Positions 1-11,409 of a DNA stretch of 64,000 nt are shown here, piece by piece; within the stretch, counting starts at the first letter, position 1; each line of letters starts with the position of its first letter. Where the stretch lies: assembly GCA_021234155.1 (NCBI GenBank), contig JAJEKV010000034.1:1674001-1738000 (forward strand), written 5' to 3'. The notes under the pieces are model-generated. The model saw only the letters and a program-made list of their open reading frames with translations, was not told where the DNA came from and made no database searches. This DNA is from Isoetes taiwanensis. Lineage: Eukaryota > Streptophyta > Lycopodiopsida > Isoetales > Isoetaceae. The position numbers were made by a program, and so were the translations under genes.

Positions 1-2
1 CT

Positions 3-1349
3 TCGAAGAAGGGAACTTTCCGAAGGCTGAAGTTAATTGACAAGAATGGCAGTGCAAAGGATATGTTGGACAGCATGTTTGATCATATGTCCAAGTTTAT
101 ATATCACAACTTTGTGGCACATTGGCAAAGCAAGCAGTTTAAGGAATCCATACGAACACTTCGTGATGATTCAGTGCTATCAGTTGTTGATTTCTCAGAG
201 AATTATAATGAGATTCAAGCACAACATTGGTACAATGAACAAATTAGTATTTTGGTTCATATTATCATGTTCAAGGTAAATGGAAAATTGAGGAAATGTG
301 TGCATTCGTTTATTTCAGATGACAAGATTCATGATACACACTTCGTACAAGATGCATTCAAGATGCACCTCAAATGGTTGCAAGAGAATGGTGCTGGCCA
401 TATGAAATATCATTTGGTTTGGTCTGATGGGTGTGCAGCCCAATTTAAGTCAAGACGAGCATTCTATCATGTAACAAGATATCATCAACAACATAAAATA
501 AGAATGCAGTGGAATTTCTTTGGTTCAGGACATGGGAAAGGCACACACGATGGAGAAGGGGCAATTGATAAACTGTGGCTTGAAGCGGAACAAAGAAAAA
601 AGGATGGAAAGGTAGTAAAAAAATGCAAAGAATCGCCAGAGGTCTTGAGGGAGAAAAAATCAGATGTGGAGAGGGTATTTTGGGAGGTGACTGACATTGA
701 TCGATCCCAAAGATTTGATGTGCTTCCAGTAAAAGGGGTGCAATCAATTCATTGCGTGTCGTCCATAGACGCAAATGACCCAACAAAGTTATTGTGCCTC
801 CTCTTTCATGTTTTTGCAAGGCATGCATAAATTTTGATTGGCCTGCTTGTGAGGCTGCTGACCATTGTGGCAGGTGGGAGTTGAGAAAACTAGAGCCTAC
901 TAATAGGATCGATCTTGGAGATGGTGAGAATGAGGTGGAGGATTTATGGGCAAATGACATCGACAATATCGATGAGACACTGCAGGTTGGTGATTATTTT
1001 GGAGCATTCACAGCTCCAGACAATCATGAGGGGGTCCCTTATTATATCCTCCAATGCAATGAAAGAAACATGCACTTGAAGCGATACTATGGATGACTAT
1101 GGAAACTTATTTTATAGTGGTAATGAGGTTATTACGGGTAACTACTTTGAGCTGATACACGGTTTGCCATCGGTACAAGTTACTAAAAGGCAAGCAGGTT
1201 TTTGTCCATCCCGAGTCGGTAATAGGGGTGAGATTTGCATTACAGCCAGTTAAACACAAGATAAAAGGTGTTGCTTATGCATATGAACTGTCTCAATACT
1301 GGCACGAGATGCTACTAGGAAGTCTGCCAGAGATTGTAGATGTTATGTG
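3..1349 (+). pseudogene. DDE-like transposase-related gene, 5' partial, frameshifted
   Basis: An open frame runs in from the left edge to 830, continues in a second frame at about 794-1096, and then in a third to a TGA at 1347-1349. The first part holds three well-spaced motifs: VDFSENY near 190-210, WSDGCAAQFK near 422-452, and FFGSGHGKGTHDGEG near 518-560. This set (D in DFSENY, D in WSDG, then HGKG..DG.G) is known to me from a widespread family of transposon-associated proteins with an RNase H-like layout. I cannot give its formal superfamily name. The second part begins with a Cys cluster (CFCKAC, later CEAADHC) that may bind zinc, followed by a GDYFGAF...GVPYYILQC segment. The two frame changes (about 790-800 and about 1170) and the missing 5' end make a working product unlikely unless unseen introns explain them. 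No poly(A) tail or terminal repeat was seen beside it. Confidence 0.6.
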
Positions 1350-2623
1350 AACTCTGTTTTTACATCAGATTTACATAGTTAGATATTTCTGAATTTTTTT
1401 TGTAGTCTGCCATCAGACTGTAGTCTTATGTAATGTAATTAAGTGCATGCAACTCTATAATTCTGTAATTAAGAGATGTTGACTGTTGTACACCCTTAAT
1501 ATTTTTGGAATTGGCTCTAGGGCAGAAGAAAGAGTTATTATTTAAACAGAGTTGCTTGATTGTTGTACAAGGCAAACCCATAGTGAGGACATATTTATAT
1601 GCAAATATGAAGATGCTGCAAAAGACAATAGTGTATTTATATATTGATATTCAATAGAAAAAAGATGTTCACATTGATTGTAGATTGTTATGAATATTAC
1701 ACAACTCTTGCATGCATGTACATATCATCCCATGGACCTAGCCTTAGCCGTGGACCTGCATCATAAGAATACAACATGAAGGATAGAAGATATAAATTGC
1801 ATATGCACTTATGAAAATAGTCAAATACCTTGCTTTATGAAAACATGTCAAGGCGATGAAAGTGTGTCCAATAATGCATTTACAACAGCAACCTCTTCAT
1901 CATGTAATCCATGAAATGTCGGAGTCCGAGGATGAGAGGTTGCCTCCGAAAGTTTCCTCGTAAACCATCACACTCAGTAATACAAGTGTTGGGGATTTAG
2001 CAAGCACCCATGTCATGAAGGCTTGTTGATTTAGCAAGCATGAAGACATGTTGGGGATTTAGCAAGCAAGAGAGTCTTGTAGATGGAAGTATGGTCAATT
2101 AGAGCAACCAACATCTACTTCTATCAATAACACAATTGGGTGCTTCATGATCTATCTTCAGATTGAAGCCGCTCGACTAAAGGTTGGTTTGGTTTGATAG
2201 CATAAAATGATGGAGAATAAGTGTAAATGCAATTTTTGTGGCTTTCAATGACAACACATTGACAAGAAGAAAAAAAAAGTGCAAGCTTGGGACAAGAACA
2301 TCAACTTGATATATTCTGATAGGTGCAAGTCAAATGTTAAGAACTAAATACATACAACATTTTGATCCCTTTGTGAATCTCTTTTTTTATAGTTTAAGCA
2401 TTGCGGGTGCAATTACATTCAAATTGAACTCGAGTATTGAGATAAGTGTATGGCGAAGCCAAATTTATAACCCGTTACATGGTAGCAGATTATCAAACAA
2501 GGTAGCAAGTTATAGCCTTTAACATGGCAACAAATCTATCTCTATAACAATCTATCAAATACAATGGCAAAGATCCAAGTAAGATTCAACTACCACTTGG
2601 TCCCTTGAATAGCATCTCCATCT
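1350..2623. other. Non-coding stretch, no gene seen
   Basis: AT-rich sequence with no ORF that looks like coding DNA. The only local structure is a motif of about 16 bp (GGGGATTTAGCAAGCA and a close variant) present three times, at 1991-2006, 2025-2040 and 2053-2068. It separates the + strand transposase-like gene from the last exon of the - strand protease gene. Confidence 0.5.
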
Positions 2624-4393
2624 TCACAAAGGCTTAAGTAGAGCATCCGCCAAAACTTCTCGCCCGTGAGAGAGCGATATGCGATGTGAAATCCAGCTAG
2701 ATGTAACCTATGAAATAAGCAATAAATAATACACCAATGTTAGAATCAGTTCCCTACATGAAGCGTACGCAAGTTGAGAAAAGAACTTACTTTCAATTCC
2801 CTTCCGAGACAAGGCAGGTTGACAAATTTATGCATGAAGCCCATCACATACAACCCGCAAGACGTCAAGTCGGGCTGTTGAGGTACTTCGAGATGGTCAA
2901 TCCCCTTCACATTGTTTCTCCTCACAAAATCCATGCCATTGGAGGTTTGACTCATTGATATAGTCAATATTTGTGTATGCAAGCTGCACATGTAAAAGCA
3001 TTCATGTAAAATGGAAAAGAATAATTCTGAAAGAAAGAAGGTTGAAACATACCCTCTAATTGCCTTTTCGTTTGTCGGATAGCCTTTCAGGCTGTTTAAG
3101 ATGTAAATTGATGGTGCATGGAGAATTTTATCATTACCTTCTGCGAAAGCAAATATGGCCAGCACAAAGTGCTCATTCTCAAGTACAGGTAGAAGAATAT
3201 ACTGCACTTTAGCCATAACTAGCCCTTTAGTTCCCTGTTTTACTATGTCTATAATAGATCTTGACGTGTCAATTCTTCTCTTATTTCCCGTAGCCTCCTT
3301 GAAGCAGAAATAGTTATAAGATGGGTAAAAATAAATCTTACTTTTCCATTCCAGTGGCAAAGTATCATACAGGTACCTAGTAACAAGAGAATAAGTTACG
3401 TAAAGAATACATAACTTAATTACAGAATTACATACTCTATTCTTAATCAAAAGGCCAACCTTATTTTCTAAAACCTACTTACCCTTTTATCCCCTATCCC
3501 TGCACATTTAAACACTATCAAAACCTGCTCTACCCCTCTCAGCTAGCAACACCTAAGGCAAGACAGTTAGCTGCAGCCTATTCTATCTCTAACCTCTCGG
3601 CAAGCTAACCTATTCTAGCCTACAAGGCAAAAGCACAAAGATATTACCTGCCATAGAGTTCCACAAGGCGACTAGTCATTTTTGATTTGGTTGTACACAA
3701 ATCTTGAAGACAACTTCTTCGTCACATCTCTACAATGAAGGATCAAAGTGTAAGTGTCAAATAATGCATGATCAATAGCATAAATATATTAATACCTTGG
3801 ACCAATTGCTGTTTCACCAGATTTATGCCTATAAAAAGAAATATGAGTTATTAATCCTGTCAGTAACATAGCTAGAAACCATTCAACTAGCATGTATGCT
3901 TTATTAATATGCTATAAGTGCATGTCTAGCAGTTTATGCAACACACCTTTTAGCAGATGTTGCCTCCTTTCTATCTCGAGGATTTTTTTTAGTCTTTGGG
4001 GTAGCATCCTCCGTCTCCATAAACTTTTGTGTGGCCTTGGCTACAGTCTCCAAGGCCCCTTCTACATCAAGACTCTTATCTTCATCTGCTATTGATTCAA
4101 ATTACAACCTTGAATATAAGTTGTTGCAAAGCTGGAGAGTACTAAAAAACACGTACCTGCCATAGAATCTTCAATAGGTACTTGCTGAACTTCTGTAGCA
4201 GCATTAGGAAAATTTTTGTCATCATTCTTGCAAGCTAATTCAGCGCTTTGATCTTGAAAGTAACAACCTCAAGTTTAAAAATTATCACACGGTAAAAAAG
4301 ATAATGAATGTGATCACTCACTGATGGGCTCTTTCTGCAATGGAGCCAACTCGGTTTCCACATCTGGGATATCTGCTTGAGTTATGCTCTCAC
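2624..4393 (-). pseudogene. Ulp1-like (C48) protease gene, 3' exons
   Basis: Eight exons can be joined with GT-AG borders: 4322-4393, 4157-4252, 3947-4088, 3796-3828, 3648-3729, 3053-3376, 2791-2983 and 2624-2707, with the stop at 2624-2626. Phases match at each junction down to 3729. The exons 4393-3796 encode a low-complexity acidic/basic linker. Exons 3053-3376 and 2791-2983 encode a C48 (Ulp1/SENP) catalytic domain: His in NEHFVLAIF, Gln and Cys in QQPDLTSCGLY. The expected catalytic Asp is Asn (IYILNSL). Exon 3648-3729 has an in-frame TAG at 3672-3674, and its length does not restore the frame of the next exon, so a frameshift is present. The 69-bp intron 2984-3052 is a multiple of three without a stop and could be retained. 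Known Ulp1 enzymes process SUMO; with these lesions I expect no active protease. C48 domains are also common as cargo in plant transposons. Confidence 0.65.
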
Positions 4394-4444
4394 CTGCAAT
4401 CACACATTTTCCCAATTAGTTTATCTAAAATACAAATGGAGCTT

Positions 4445-6885
4445 TGTTAGCCTAAAACCTGGAATTTTAGTCTAACCTCAAGGAAGCTCAAACAAAATGG
4501 TTGGGACCTCCAGATCACTTAGGGTGATCAATCCTTGACATATGAAGTGAGAAAAGTCATTTTGGAATATTGGTTTTTTCAAAATCACTAAAGTCCCTGA
4601 AACTGAAAAAACTGTCAGAGCAAAAAATGGCCTTGCAGACACACCTTGTGAGATTTTTGAGATGTGATTGGTGGTATAGATGATCAACAAGCAAAGGAAA
4701 CTGGGGGTGGAGATTTGACTTGATTTGAATAGGGGAAGGTTGAGAAAATGTAGGTCAAAGTCGGGTCAAAAAGTTGGCCAGTGCCAAAACAGAGAGCCAA
4801 AATTTGCAGATGGAGTTTGATAAGGAATCTTGAGTTGGGATCTGTGCAGGCAACTTCAAAATAACCCCTAGATCATGTGCATAGGGTTTAAATAGCAAAA
4901 AAGAGTTTTGGTCTCTCTGTAAGTAGCCGAGGCCTCAGGAAAAGAACAAACTCTGTGACAGTTATGAAAAAAGGTCTTTTTATGTGTTTTCTTTGAATGT
5001 GTAGGTCTCTAAGGTTTTTATGAAGATGAAATGCAACTATCTGAAAAGAATATAGCTTGGAATAAATATTTTGGGTTTTGTTTTTAGTTTTTTAGCTTTA
5101 AAAGCACAATGCAGGATTACAAAAGATGAATATACAATGGTGACAACAACTTTCCAGGCAAAGACTATGCATTATAGAAATGTAACACAAGAAATTTGAT
5201 AGTGTTAGCAAGGCATTACCAAATTCAAACATATAACAGTGTTTGAAAGTAAAATCCAGGTCTGTCTGAGCCTTTAGTGAATCTCAGAACTACTAATGAA
5301 GCCGAATGAAATGATTTTTTGAGTTGTAGTTGAAGTGCCTCACCGTCGAACAAGTCACACTTGGGACGGATCTTTCAATCACGAAAGCGAGCAAATTTTG
5401 AATAGAGCGAGCAAGATAATATCGAGAATCAAAAATGCGCCAAGATCACGAGAGGTCTATCTCTCGAGGGGCGTGTCGATTTGATCTGTAATCTTTGGTT
5501 TAAGAACTGTTCCTCTCACAAAACTAGCTCGGCCGAGTGATTTTAGGCCTAATTTGAGCAATTTCTCACGGATCAAATGCCACAGAGGGTCCCCAATGTC
5601 TCGGAAAAGGTTCAGGAGTTGATCTCGGGGAAAATTGGCGGATTCAATCAAATTTAGGCAAGCGCATTGGCCGGTTTAGCGAGTTCCCCTATTTCTTAGG
5701 GTTCATCAAAAATTCTTAAGGGTGATATATCCCACGGGCACAAGCGAGTGCAAACTACGTATATAAGGAATAGTGTTGACCCCACTATTAAGTTTACGTG
5801 CCACACTTGAGAGGGACACCCGGCCGTGTCATTGGCCCCCACGCCACGTGGAAAAATTGGGGGTGACTGGAACTATCTTGAAAATAGATAGGATAGATAG
5901 GCTAGAATAGGTTTTTTTTTTTTTTGTACATCCCAAGAATCCAATTTTGAAGGCCTTCCCAAGGGTTTTTTTCAAATTTAAAAAGGCCATGTTAGCTCTT
6001 TTTTGCCAAGCTTTCCATCTAGAAGGTTTTCAAGTCAAACTGAAACATTTAAATTTTTTGTCCATTTTGACCCATGGTCAATGAATATTGCAACATAGGG
6101 ATGGTGAAAAAGTCATGGGAAAAAGATGGGAAAAGGGTGTAAATAGGCTATACTAGGGTTTAGGAAGATGAAATGAGAATGAGAAAAGAGTTTTCTTGCC
6201 TTTGAAGTTTTTCAAGATCATTAGGGGGCAATTCTCAATTGAAGGTAGGATCAATAAAAAAATGGGTAGTGAAATGATGGGAAAAGGTCTCAAAAGTGAA
6301 AAACATGGTGAGAGAAAGGTTATAAAAGGTTCATAGGACATAAAAAGGTGGATATGGAATGAAGACAAGATGGGTACCTCTGTAGCACTTGATTTCATCT
6401 CAGATTGTCTCTAATGCTCAAATCATACCTCATAGTGAAGATACATTTGCTCAAAGCCTAAGGGTCTTCCAAACTTCTATAAGGGTCTTCCAAACTTCAA
6501 GGCTAGAATAAGAGCATGTTTCACTTCCAAGATGGCATCCTTGTATGTGTGACTTCAAACTACTAATGAAACTCAAGCAAGCTTCATAAGGTTGAGCTTT
6601 GGTAAAACATCTTGTGCTTCCTTGATAATCTTGCTATAGCCTTTGCCTGGTCTTCAAATCAAAGGAAAATGTTAAACAAATGGGAATGTGTCTAAAAGGT
6701 ATTTTACCTCAAGGAAAAAGATTAGGCTATAAAAGGAGATCCCCAATGCCTTCCAAACTTGGTCAAATGTCTTCCAAACTCTAATGGGATCACAATAGCC
6801 TGAAACTTTTCCTTAGAGGAAATATGGATGAAACAAAAGTTTTTGATAATAGATGCTAGTCCATGTTGCCGAGAAATGGGCAACA
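4445..6885 (-). repeat. 3' LTR of the first Ty3/gypsy element
   Basis: About 2.44 kb copy of the 12896-15353 repeat. On the minus strand it is preceded by a purine-rich stretch, TTTGAGGAGA, directly upstream of TGTTGCC (about 6886-6895), the expected polypurine tract. Confidence 0.9.
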
Positions 6886-6895
6886 TCTCCTCAAA

Positions 6896-7990
6896 AAGGA
6901 AAGAATAGGCTGGTCCCCTCGACCCTAACAGATGTAGACTTAGGCTGAGGATCTTCAAATCTTGGTGCGGTGTGAGAATGATGTAGAGTAATGAAATGAG
7001 TGGTATGAGTGTAATATGAACTCTGCTATGGTGGAAATGTGGTCTGCGAGCATTGTAGGGAATGAAAATAAAAGGATAGAAGGTTGAAATGGAATGTAAA
7101 AGGCAACTTATAGGCGATGAAAATGGAGGAGAAAAGAATGAACCTGCATATGACATAAAATCAAGGTTAGCATGAGTGCTAAAACGAGATGTGGAAAAGT
7201 ATATATGGATAGCATTCTAGAACTCCAATGGAGAAGCAAGGTCTCATGAAGAATAAGCCAAGATGAAAAAGCGGATGAAATGTTTTGACAAATGGCCCCA
7301 TCATGACAACATAGAACTCATTAATAGGTAATAATCAAAGCCTTTATCCCTTGTGGCCACATTCCTGCAGCTAAGCGAGAAAACACCATATTAAACCTCA
7401 AAGGAAATATGCTAGTCGGAAGAAATATTAAAACCTCAACTTTGAAATTATAAACTAACCTATTCTAAGCTAGAACAAATGCTTATATAGAAGTGAAGAG
7501 GCTCAAGCGGGCATCTTTGAGGCCAATATCTTTAAGGTGTTGAATATTAATGGGATTTGGCGGCTCTAATCACGTACCAAGATCTGCCAACCTATAAGAT
7601 GAGCAACCGGCATCTCCTAGAATCGATAAGGGCCTTCCTGGGGTTTTCAAACTTTGAGAGCTTTCCTTCACTGCGGCATTCCACTTTAAAACTAATTCCA
7701 TAGGTGCAAACTTGTCCTGTGGTTTGTGAGCAGCCTTGAAAAGTTCTTTGCACTCTTAGCCTTCTTCAAAAATTGTAATTCTCTGCAACAAACCTTTCTT
7801 CATCTAATTTTAACAGAACTTCATACACATTAGCTTCAAGGCTTGAAAAACTCCAACTCAAGCTTGAGTGCCATCCTTAGAGAAGGTATCTCTAACTTTC
7901 ATTTGGAATAACACTTCTACTCCATATACTAAACTGAAAGGTGAGGCATTAGTAGTCGCTTTAGAAGTAATTCTATGAGCCCAAAGAGCA
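6896..7990 (-). other. Integrase tail and 3' non-coding region of the first LTR element
   Basis: The first 130 bases (minus strand, 7990-7860) encode the end of the integrase core in a shifted frame. Degraded coding-like sequence continues to about 7520 (PMELVLKWNAAVKE, TPGRPLSILGDAG). From there to the polypurine tract no ORF is recognisable. Confidence 0.55.
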
Positions 7991-8806
7991 TCATATAATT
8001 TCAAGTGCCAATCCCTTTGGTTTTGGCAAAAATGTTTTTACCTGCAAAATACCCTTAAGCACTTTGTTAGTAGACTCGGCTTGGCCATTTCCTTGAGGAT
8101 AATAGGCTGAGCTTTTCACATGCTTGATCTTGAGGCTTGAAACAAGGAAATTAATAACTTCATTAATAAAAGTAGAGCCTCTATCGGTCAAAATTTTAAA
8201 AGGAATGCCAAACCTAGAGCAAATATTCTCATGCAAAAATCTAGCGATGGTATGGGCATTTGCTTTCCTTAAAGGTCTTTGCTTCGACCACTTAGTGAAC
8301 AGATCTGTAGCCACAACAATGTATTCATCTTTGGGCTGGGATGGGGGATTGATAGGGCCAACATAGTCCAATCCCCAAATTTGAAATGGACCGGGGAGAC
8401 AATTCTGTAAGAGGAGCAGGGGATGCGAGATTCTTTTGCCAAAGATCCGGCATTGATGACAAGTCTTTATAATATCATAACAATCTTTAAATAAATGAGG
8501 CCGAAATAACCAGGACCTCAATATTTTCTTGGCGGTTGTGTCTGCTGCAAAATGACCACCAAAAACACCTTTGTGATTTTCAGCAAGTACCGGGGCAGCT
8601 TCATCTTCATCAACACATCTTAAGAGTACACCATCCCTATTTACCTTGCACAAGATGTCACCAACCAAGGAGTAAGTCAAACATTTTAACTTAAACTTGT
8701 AAGCTTGGCTTTTTGAAAATTCGGAAGGTATCTCCCCGATCTTGAAGGAACCTCCTAATAGGTTGTTGCCAACCTTGAGCTGGTATAGTTGACAAGTCCC
8801 GTTCAT
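7991..8806 (-). CDS. Integrase of the first LTR element
   Basis: A 271-residue open frame with the full integrase layout. The N-terminal zinc module shows His in ENHKGVFGGH and Cys pair KTCHQC. The catalytic core has Asp in GLDYVGP, Asp in LTDRGSTF and Glu in GQAESTNKVLK. It would insert the cDNA into the host genome. The frame ends at 7991, but conserved integrase sequence (DWHLKLYDALWAHRITSKATTNASPFSLVYG) continues on the same strand to about 7860 after a one-step frame change. Confidence 0.85.
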   Translation of the reverse strand: MNGTCQLYQLKVGNNLLGGSFKIGEIPSEFSKSQAYKFKLKCLTYSLVGDILCKVNRDGVLLRCVDEDEAAPVLAENHKGVFGGHFAADTTAKKILRSWLFRPHLFKDCYDIIKTCHQCRIFGKRISHPLLLLQNCLPGPFQIWGLDYVGPINPPSQPKDEYIVVATDLFTKWSKQRPLRKANAHTIARFLHENICSRFGIPFKILTDRGSTFINEVINFLVSSLKIKHVKSSAYYPQGNGQAESTNKVLKGILQVKTFLPKPKGLALEII

Positions 8807-8839
8807 TTACAACAAGGTTAGTCATTTCTTCTTCTTGTA

Positions 8840-9452
8840 TCAACTCCTCATGTTCAAAGTAGGCAGTGAGGCAAGTATAAACTTCGGGTTGTTCAATACA
8901 TGAATAACCTTTACCTTTAAATCATAAGATTGAAGCCTACAAGCCCACCTATGAAGTTTAGGTTTTTCTAATTTCTTACCATACAAAAAAGGGCATGGGG
9001 TTCTCACATGTGTAGATAGTGGCTTGGGATTTTTGTAAAAGATGACCACAATCTCTCGATCAAAAAGATGAGAGCAAAGCGACTCCTTTCTATCTTAGCA
9101 TACTTCTCTTGAGGTTTGAGACCATTGTTTGCTTGCAAAAGCAATAGGGTGTCTATCCCCGCAAAATGGCAACTCCAGCAGCCTTTTTAGTGATAGTTAT
9201 GTAAACTTTAAATGGTAATGAAAGGTCTGGAGTTTTTAAAAGTGTAGAATGGCAAATAGCCTCTATGATCTGCAAAAAAGCTTTTTCACACTCATCAGTC
9301 CAAACAACAGGCCTATATTTACTTTCTCTTTTACTAACTTGGCCTACTCTAGTCAACTTAGAGATAGGACTAATAAGGTGAGAGAAATTAGGCACATACA
9401 CTCTTAAGAAAGAGGTCATTCCCATAAATCCCTTGACTTCTTTAATTGTCAC
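8840..9452 (-). pseudogene. Native gypsy RNase H of the first element, catalytic residues lost
   Basis: The segment starts with the RT-RNase H connection (GFMGMTSFLRVYVPNFS...ISPISKLT, then WTDECEKAFLQI). The RNase H body is recognisable (FKVYI...KKAAGVAIL; HPIAFASKQW; WACRLQSYDLKVKVIHVLNN). The first Asp, normally in VYIDAS, is Thr (VYITIT). The second, normally in TDHKPL, is Asn (KNPKPL). The C-terminal ADALSR-type Asp is also missing (ILASLPT). A frame change near 9160 breaks the domain. Loss of these acids while the upstream RNase H keeps all four suggests the two have swapped roles. Confidence 0.7.
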
Positions 9453-9474
9453 GGGTGTTTGAAGCTTTTTAAAG

Positions 9475-10123
9475 CTATGATCTTCTCTTGACTACTTGAA
9501 GGCCTTTGGCAGAAACCTCATGGCCTAAGAGCTGGCCTTTGGATGCCAAAAAGATGCACTTCTTTGGGTTTAGATTAACTCCAGTTTTTCTGCACAATGT
9601 AAATATCCTTGTTAGCTCTGAAATATGATCACTTGTACCAGTACCTAAGCATAAATCATCAAGATAAACTCTGAATTGCTCAGGAGTCATGTTTGCAAAG
9701 ACAGTATCCATAGCTCTCTGAAATGTAGCAGGGGCATTCATTAAGCCAAAAGGCATCCTTTTCATTGCATAAGTTCCCCATGGAGTAATGAAGGATGTCT
9801 TTGGCTGATCTTCCTTTGATGCTAATCTGATTAAAACCGGAGAAACCATCCAAAATGAGTACATAGACTTGCCGACCACTTGCATAGAGTATTTCTTCCA
9901 AAAAGGCAAAGGGTAACAATCTTTGACAAGTAGCTTTATTTAGATCTCTATAATCCACACATATTCTTAGAGAACCATTCTTTTTAGAACTGAACAATAC
10001 AAGAAACCCAAGAAGGGTTCACAATGTCAACTATCAAACCTGACTCCTGCATTTTGGATAATTCACGCTTGATAAGATCTAAAAGTGAGGAATTAATTCT
10101 TCTCAATCTCTCATGGCCAGGGT
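9475..10123 (-). pseudogene. Reverse transcriptase of the first LTR element, frameshifted
   Basis: Two overlapping frames cover the RT. The upstream one (9997-9680) has LRICVDYRDLNKAT. The downstream one (9909-9475) has the palm motifs MPFGLMNAPATFQRAMD and FRVYLDDL (the YLDD active site), then the LLGHEVSAKGL segment. The frame switches near 9800-9850. It would copy element RNA into cDNA. Confidence 0.8.
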
Positions 10124-11140
10124 TTAGTATCTTCCACGAACTTTTATCTCAAACTCACAAATGCTCCTATCAACCCCTTTCAATTCTGAATATTCCCATG
10201 CAAAAACATCCACCCAATCTTCAAAGTACTTAATCATTTTACCTTTGCAATCTTCATCATATAGATCTCCCATTTGCAAAGTCCTGGACATACCTCCTTT
10301 GTGTACTTCAAGTTCTTTGTGTGATTCCTCTTGTGCTAGGTTGATGGTCAAGATAGGATGAAACTGAGAGAGTTCATCTTCATCTAGGACATCTTCCTTG
10401 ATAGCTCCCTCAGAGAGATGCTCTAAGAGTGTTTGCCTGCACAAAGAATCAGCCTCAAAGTTTTTAGACCTTGGAATATGATAAATTTCCCAATGATCAA
10501 AAAAAGTTAGCAATTCTCGAGCTTGTGTGTTCAGATCCTCCATATCTTGATGTTTTGTTTGGTATTCTCCCAAAATCTGTTTGCAAACGAGTTGTGAGTC
10601 TCCATAGATAACAATATGGGAGATATTCATGAACCTTGCTTCCTGTAGGCCTGCAATGAGGGCCCTATATTCTGCTGCATTAGAAGAAATATTAGGATGA
10701 ATTCTCCCTATCTTAGTCATCAGCTTAAGATCTGCATCCTTCAGAATAGCAGCAGAAGAAGCAATCCCTAATTTCTTAGACATACCTCCATCAAACCAAA
10801 GGTAGGCTTTGTTTCCTTTTGGATCAGGGAACTCTACATGAGCAAAGTTGATAACTTCTGCATTTATATCAACATCTAGACCTAAACTGTAAACTCCTAA
10901 CTCTTCTTCCTGCAAAATATCCACATCTATGAATCTAATGTTAGCAGAAGGGTCAGTTTGGTTTACCAGTTTAATGGAAGTTGCTCCATTTGAAATAGTG
11001 CAAATACCTTCAGACCATATAGGCCTAGCATCTACTGTTTTCATCCACCTTCTTCCCAATAATAAATCATAAATGTTAGCATGATTAACATTCTCAAAGT
11101 CAACAACCACAAATGTAGCTAAGACAATGATTCCCCACAA
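10124..11140 (-). CDS. Extra RNase H (RVT_3/aRNH type) between protease and RT
   Basis: A 338-residue open frame. Residues about 110-240 form an RNase H fold with all four catalytic acids visible: Asp in YLWFDGG, Glu in NAAEYRALIAGL, Asp in IYGDSQLVCKQI and Asp in FEADSLC. This is the plant/archaeal type (RVT_3), unlike the native Ty3/gypsy RNase H. It sits upstream of the RT; the end of the frame (DVFAWEYSELKGVD) is the usual lead-in to the Ty3/gypsy RT. RNase H removes the RNA strand during reverse transcription. Published Tat elements do carry a second RNase H; whether the position before RT is usual in this clade I cannot check here. Confidence 0.8.
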   Translation of the reverse strand: MWGIIVLATFVVVDFENVNHANIYDLLLGRRWMKTVDARPIWSEGICTISNGATSIKLVNQTDPSANIRFIDVDILQEEELGVYSLGLDVDINAEVINFAHVEFPDPKGNKAYLWFDGGMSKKLGIASSAAILKDADLKLMTKIGRIHPNISSNAAEYRALIAGLQEARFMNISHIVIYGDSQLVCKQILGEYQTKHQDMEDLNTQARELLTFFDHWEIYHIPRSKNFEADSLCRQTLLEHLSEGAIKEDVLDEDELSQFHPILTINLAQEESHKELEVHKGGMSRTLQMGDLYDEDCKGKMIKYFEDWVDVFAWEYSELKGVDRSICEFEIKVRGRY

Positions 11141-11355
11141 TTAACGGACACATTTCTCACCACTCCCTTTGGTACTACCTTAGCATTGGAAAAGGATTTT
11201 AGAACAATAGAAGTGTTGTCTTCTACTTTGAGATTCAGTGTCTTCATAACATGATAAGGCAAAACATTTAGGGAGGAACCTCCATCCAACAAAACCTTAT
11301 CTAAATGGGAGGTACCTATAGTAGCACTACAAATAAAAGCACCCTGGATCTTCAA
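11119..11355 (-). pseudogene. Aspartic protease of the first LTR element
   Basis: The reading frame contains LLDGGSSLNVLP, in which DGGS replaces the usual D-T/S-G of retroviral-type aspartic proteases. DGGSS is the form typical of Tat-lineage plant elements. The frame stays open to 11119 and then passes, after a frame change, into the region upstream of the RNase H at 10124-11140. The product would cut the Gag-Pol polyprotein in the particle. Confidence 0.7.
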
Positions 11356-11409
11356 ATGTGCTCAGGGTAAGGCTACGAAATGTTGTTGCAAGTTTACGCA
11401 GCAATTTCT

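Noticed and set aside
445-966. 173-codon minus-strand ORF
   Set aside because: Overlaps the transposase-like plus-strand gene, which has conserved motifs in order.
2984-3052. Coding sequence between protease motifs instead of an intron
   Set aside because: It is open and in frame, but it has a GT...TGCAG border and intron-like composition, and the Ulp1 motifs join well without it. Retention remains possible.
9475-9997. Endogenous pararetrovirus reverse transcriptase
   Set aside because: Long LTRs, a target duplication and a D-D-E integrase show an LTR retrotransposon.
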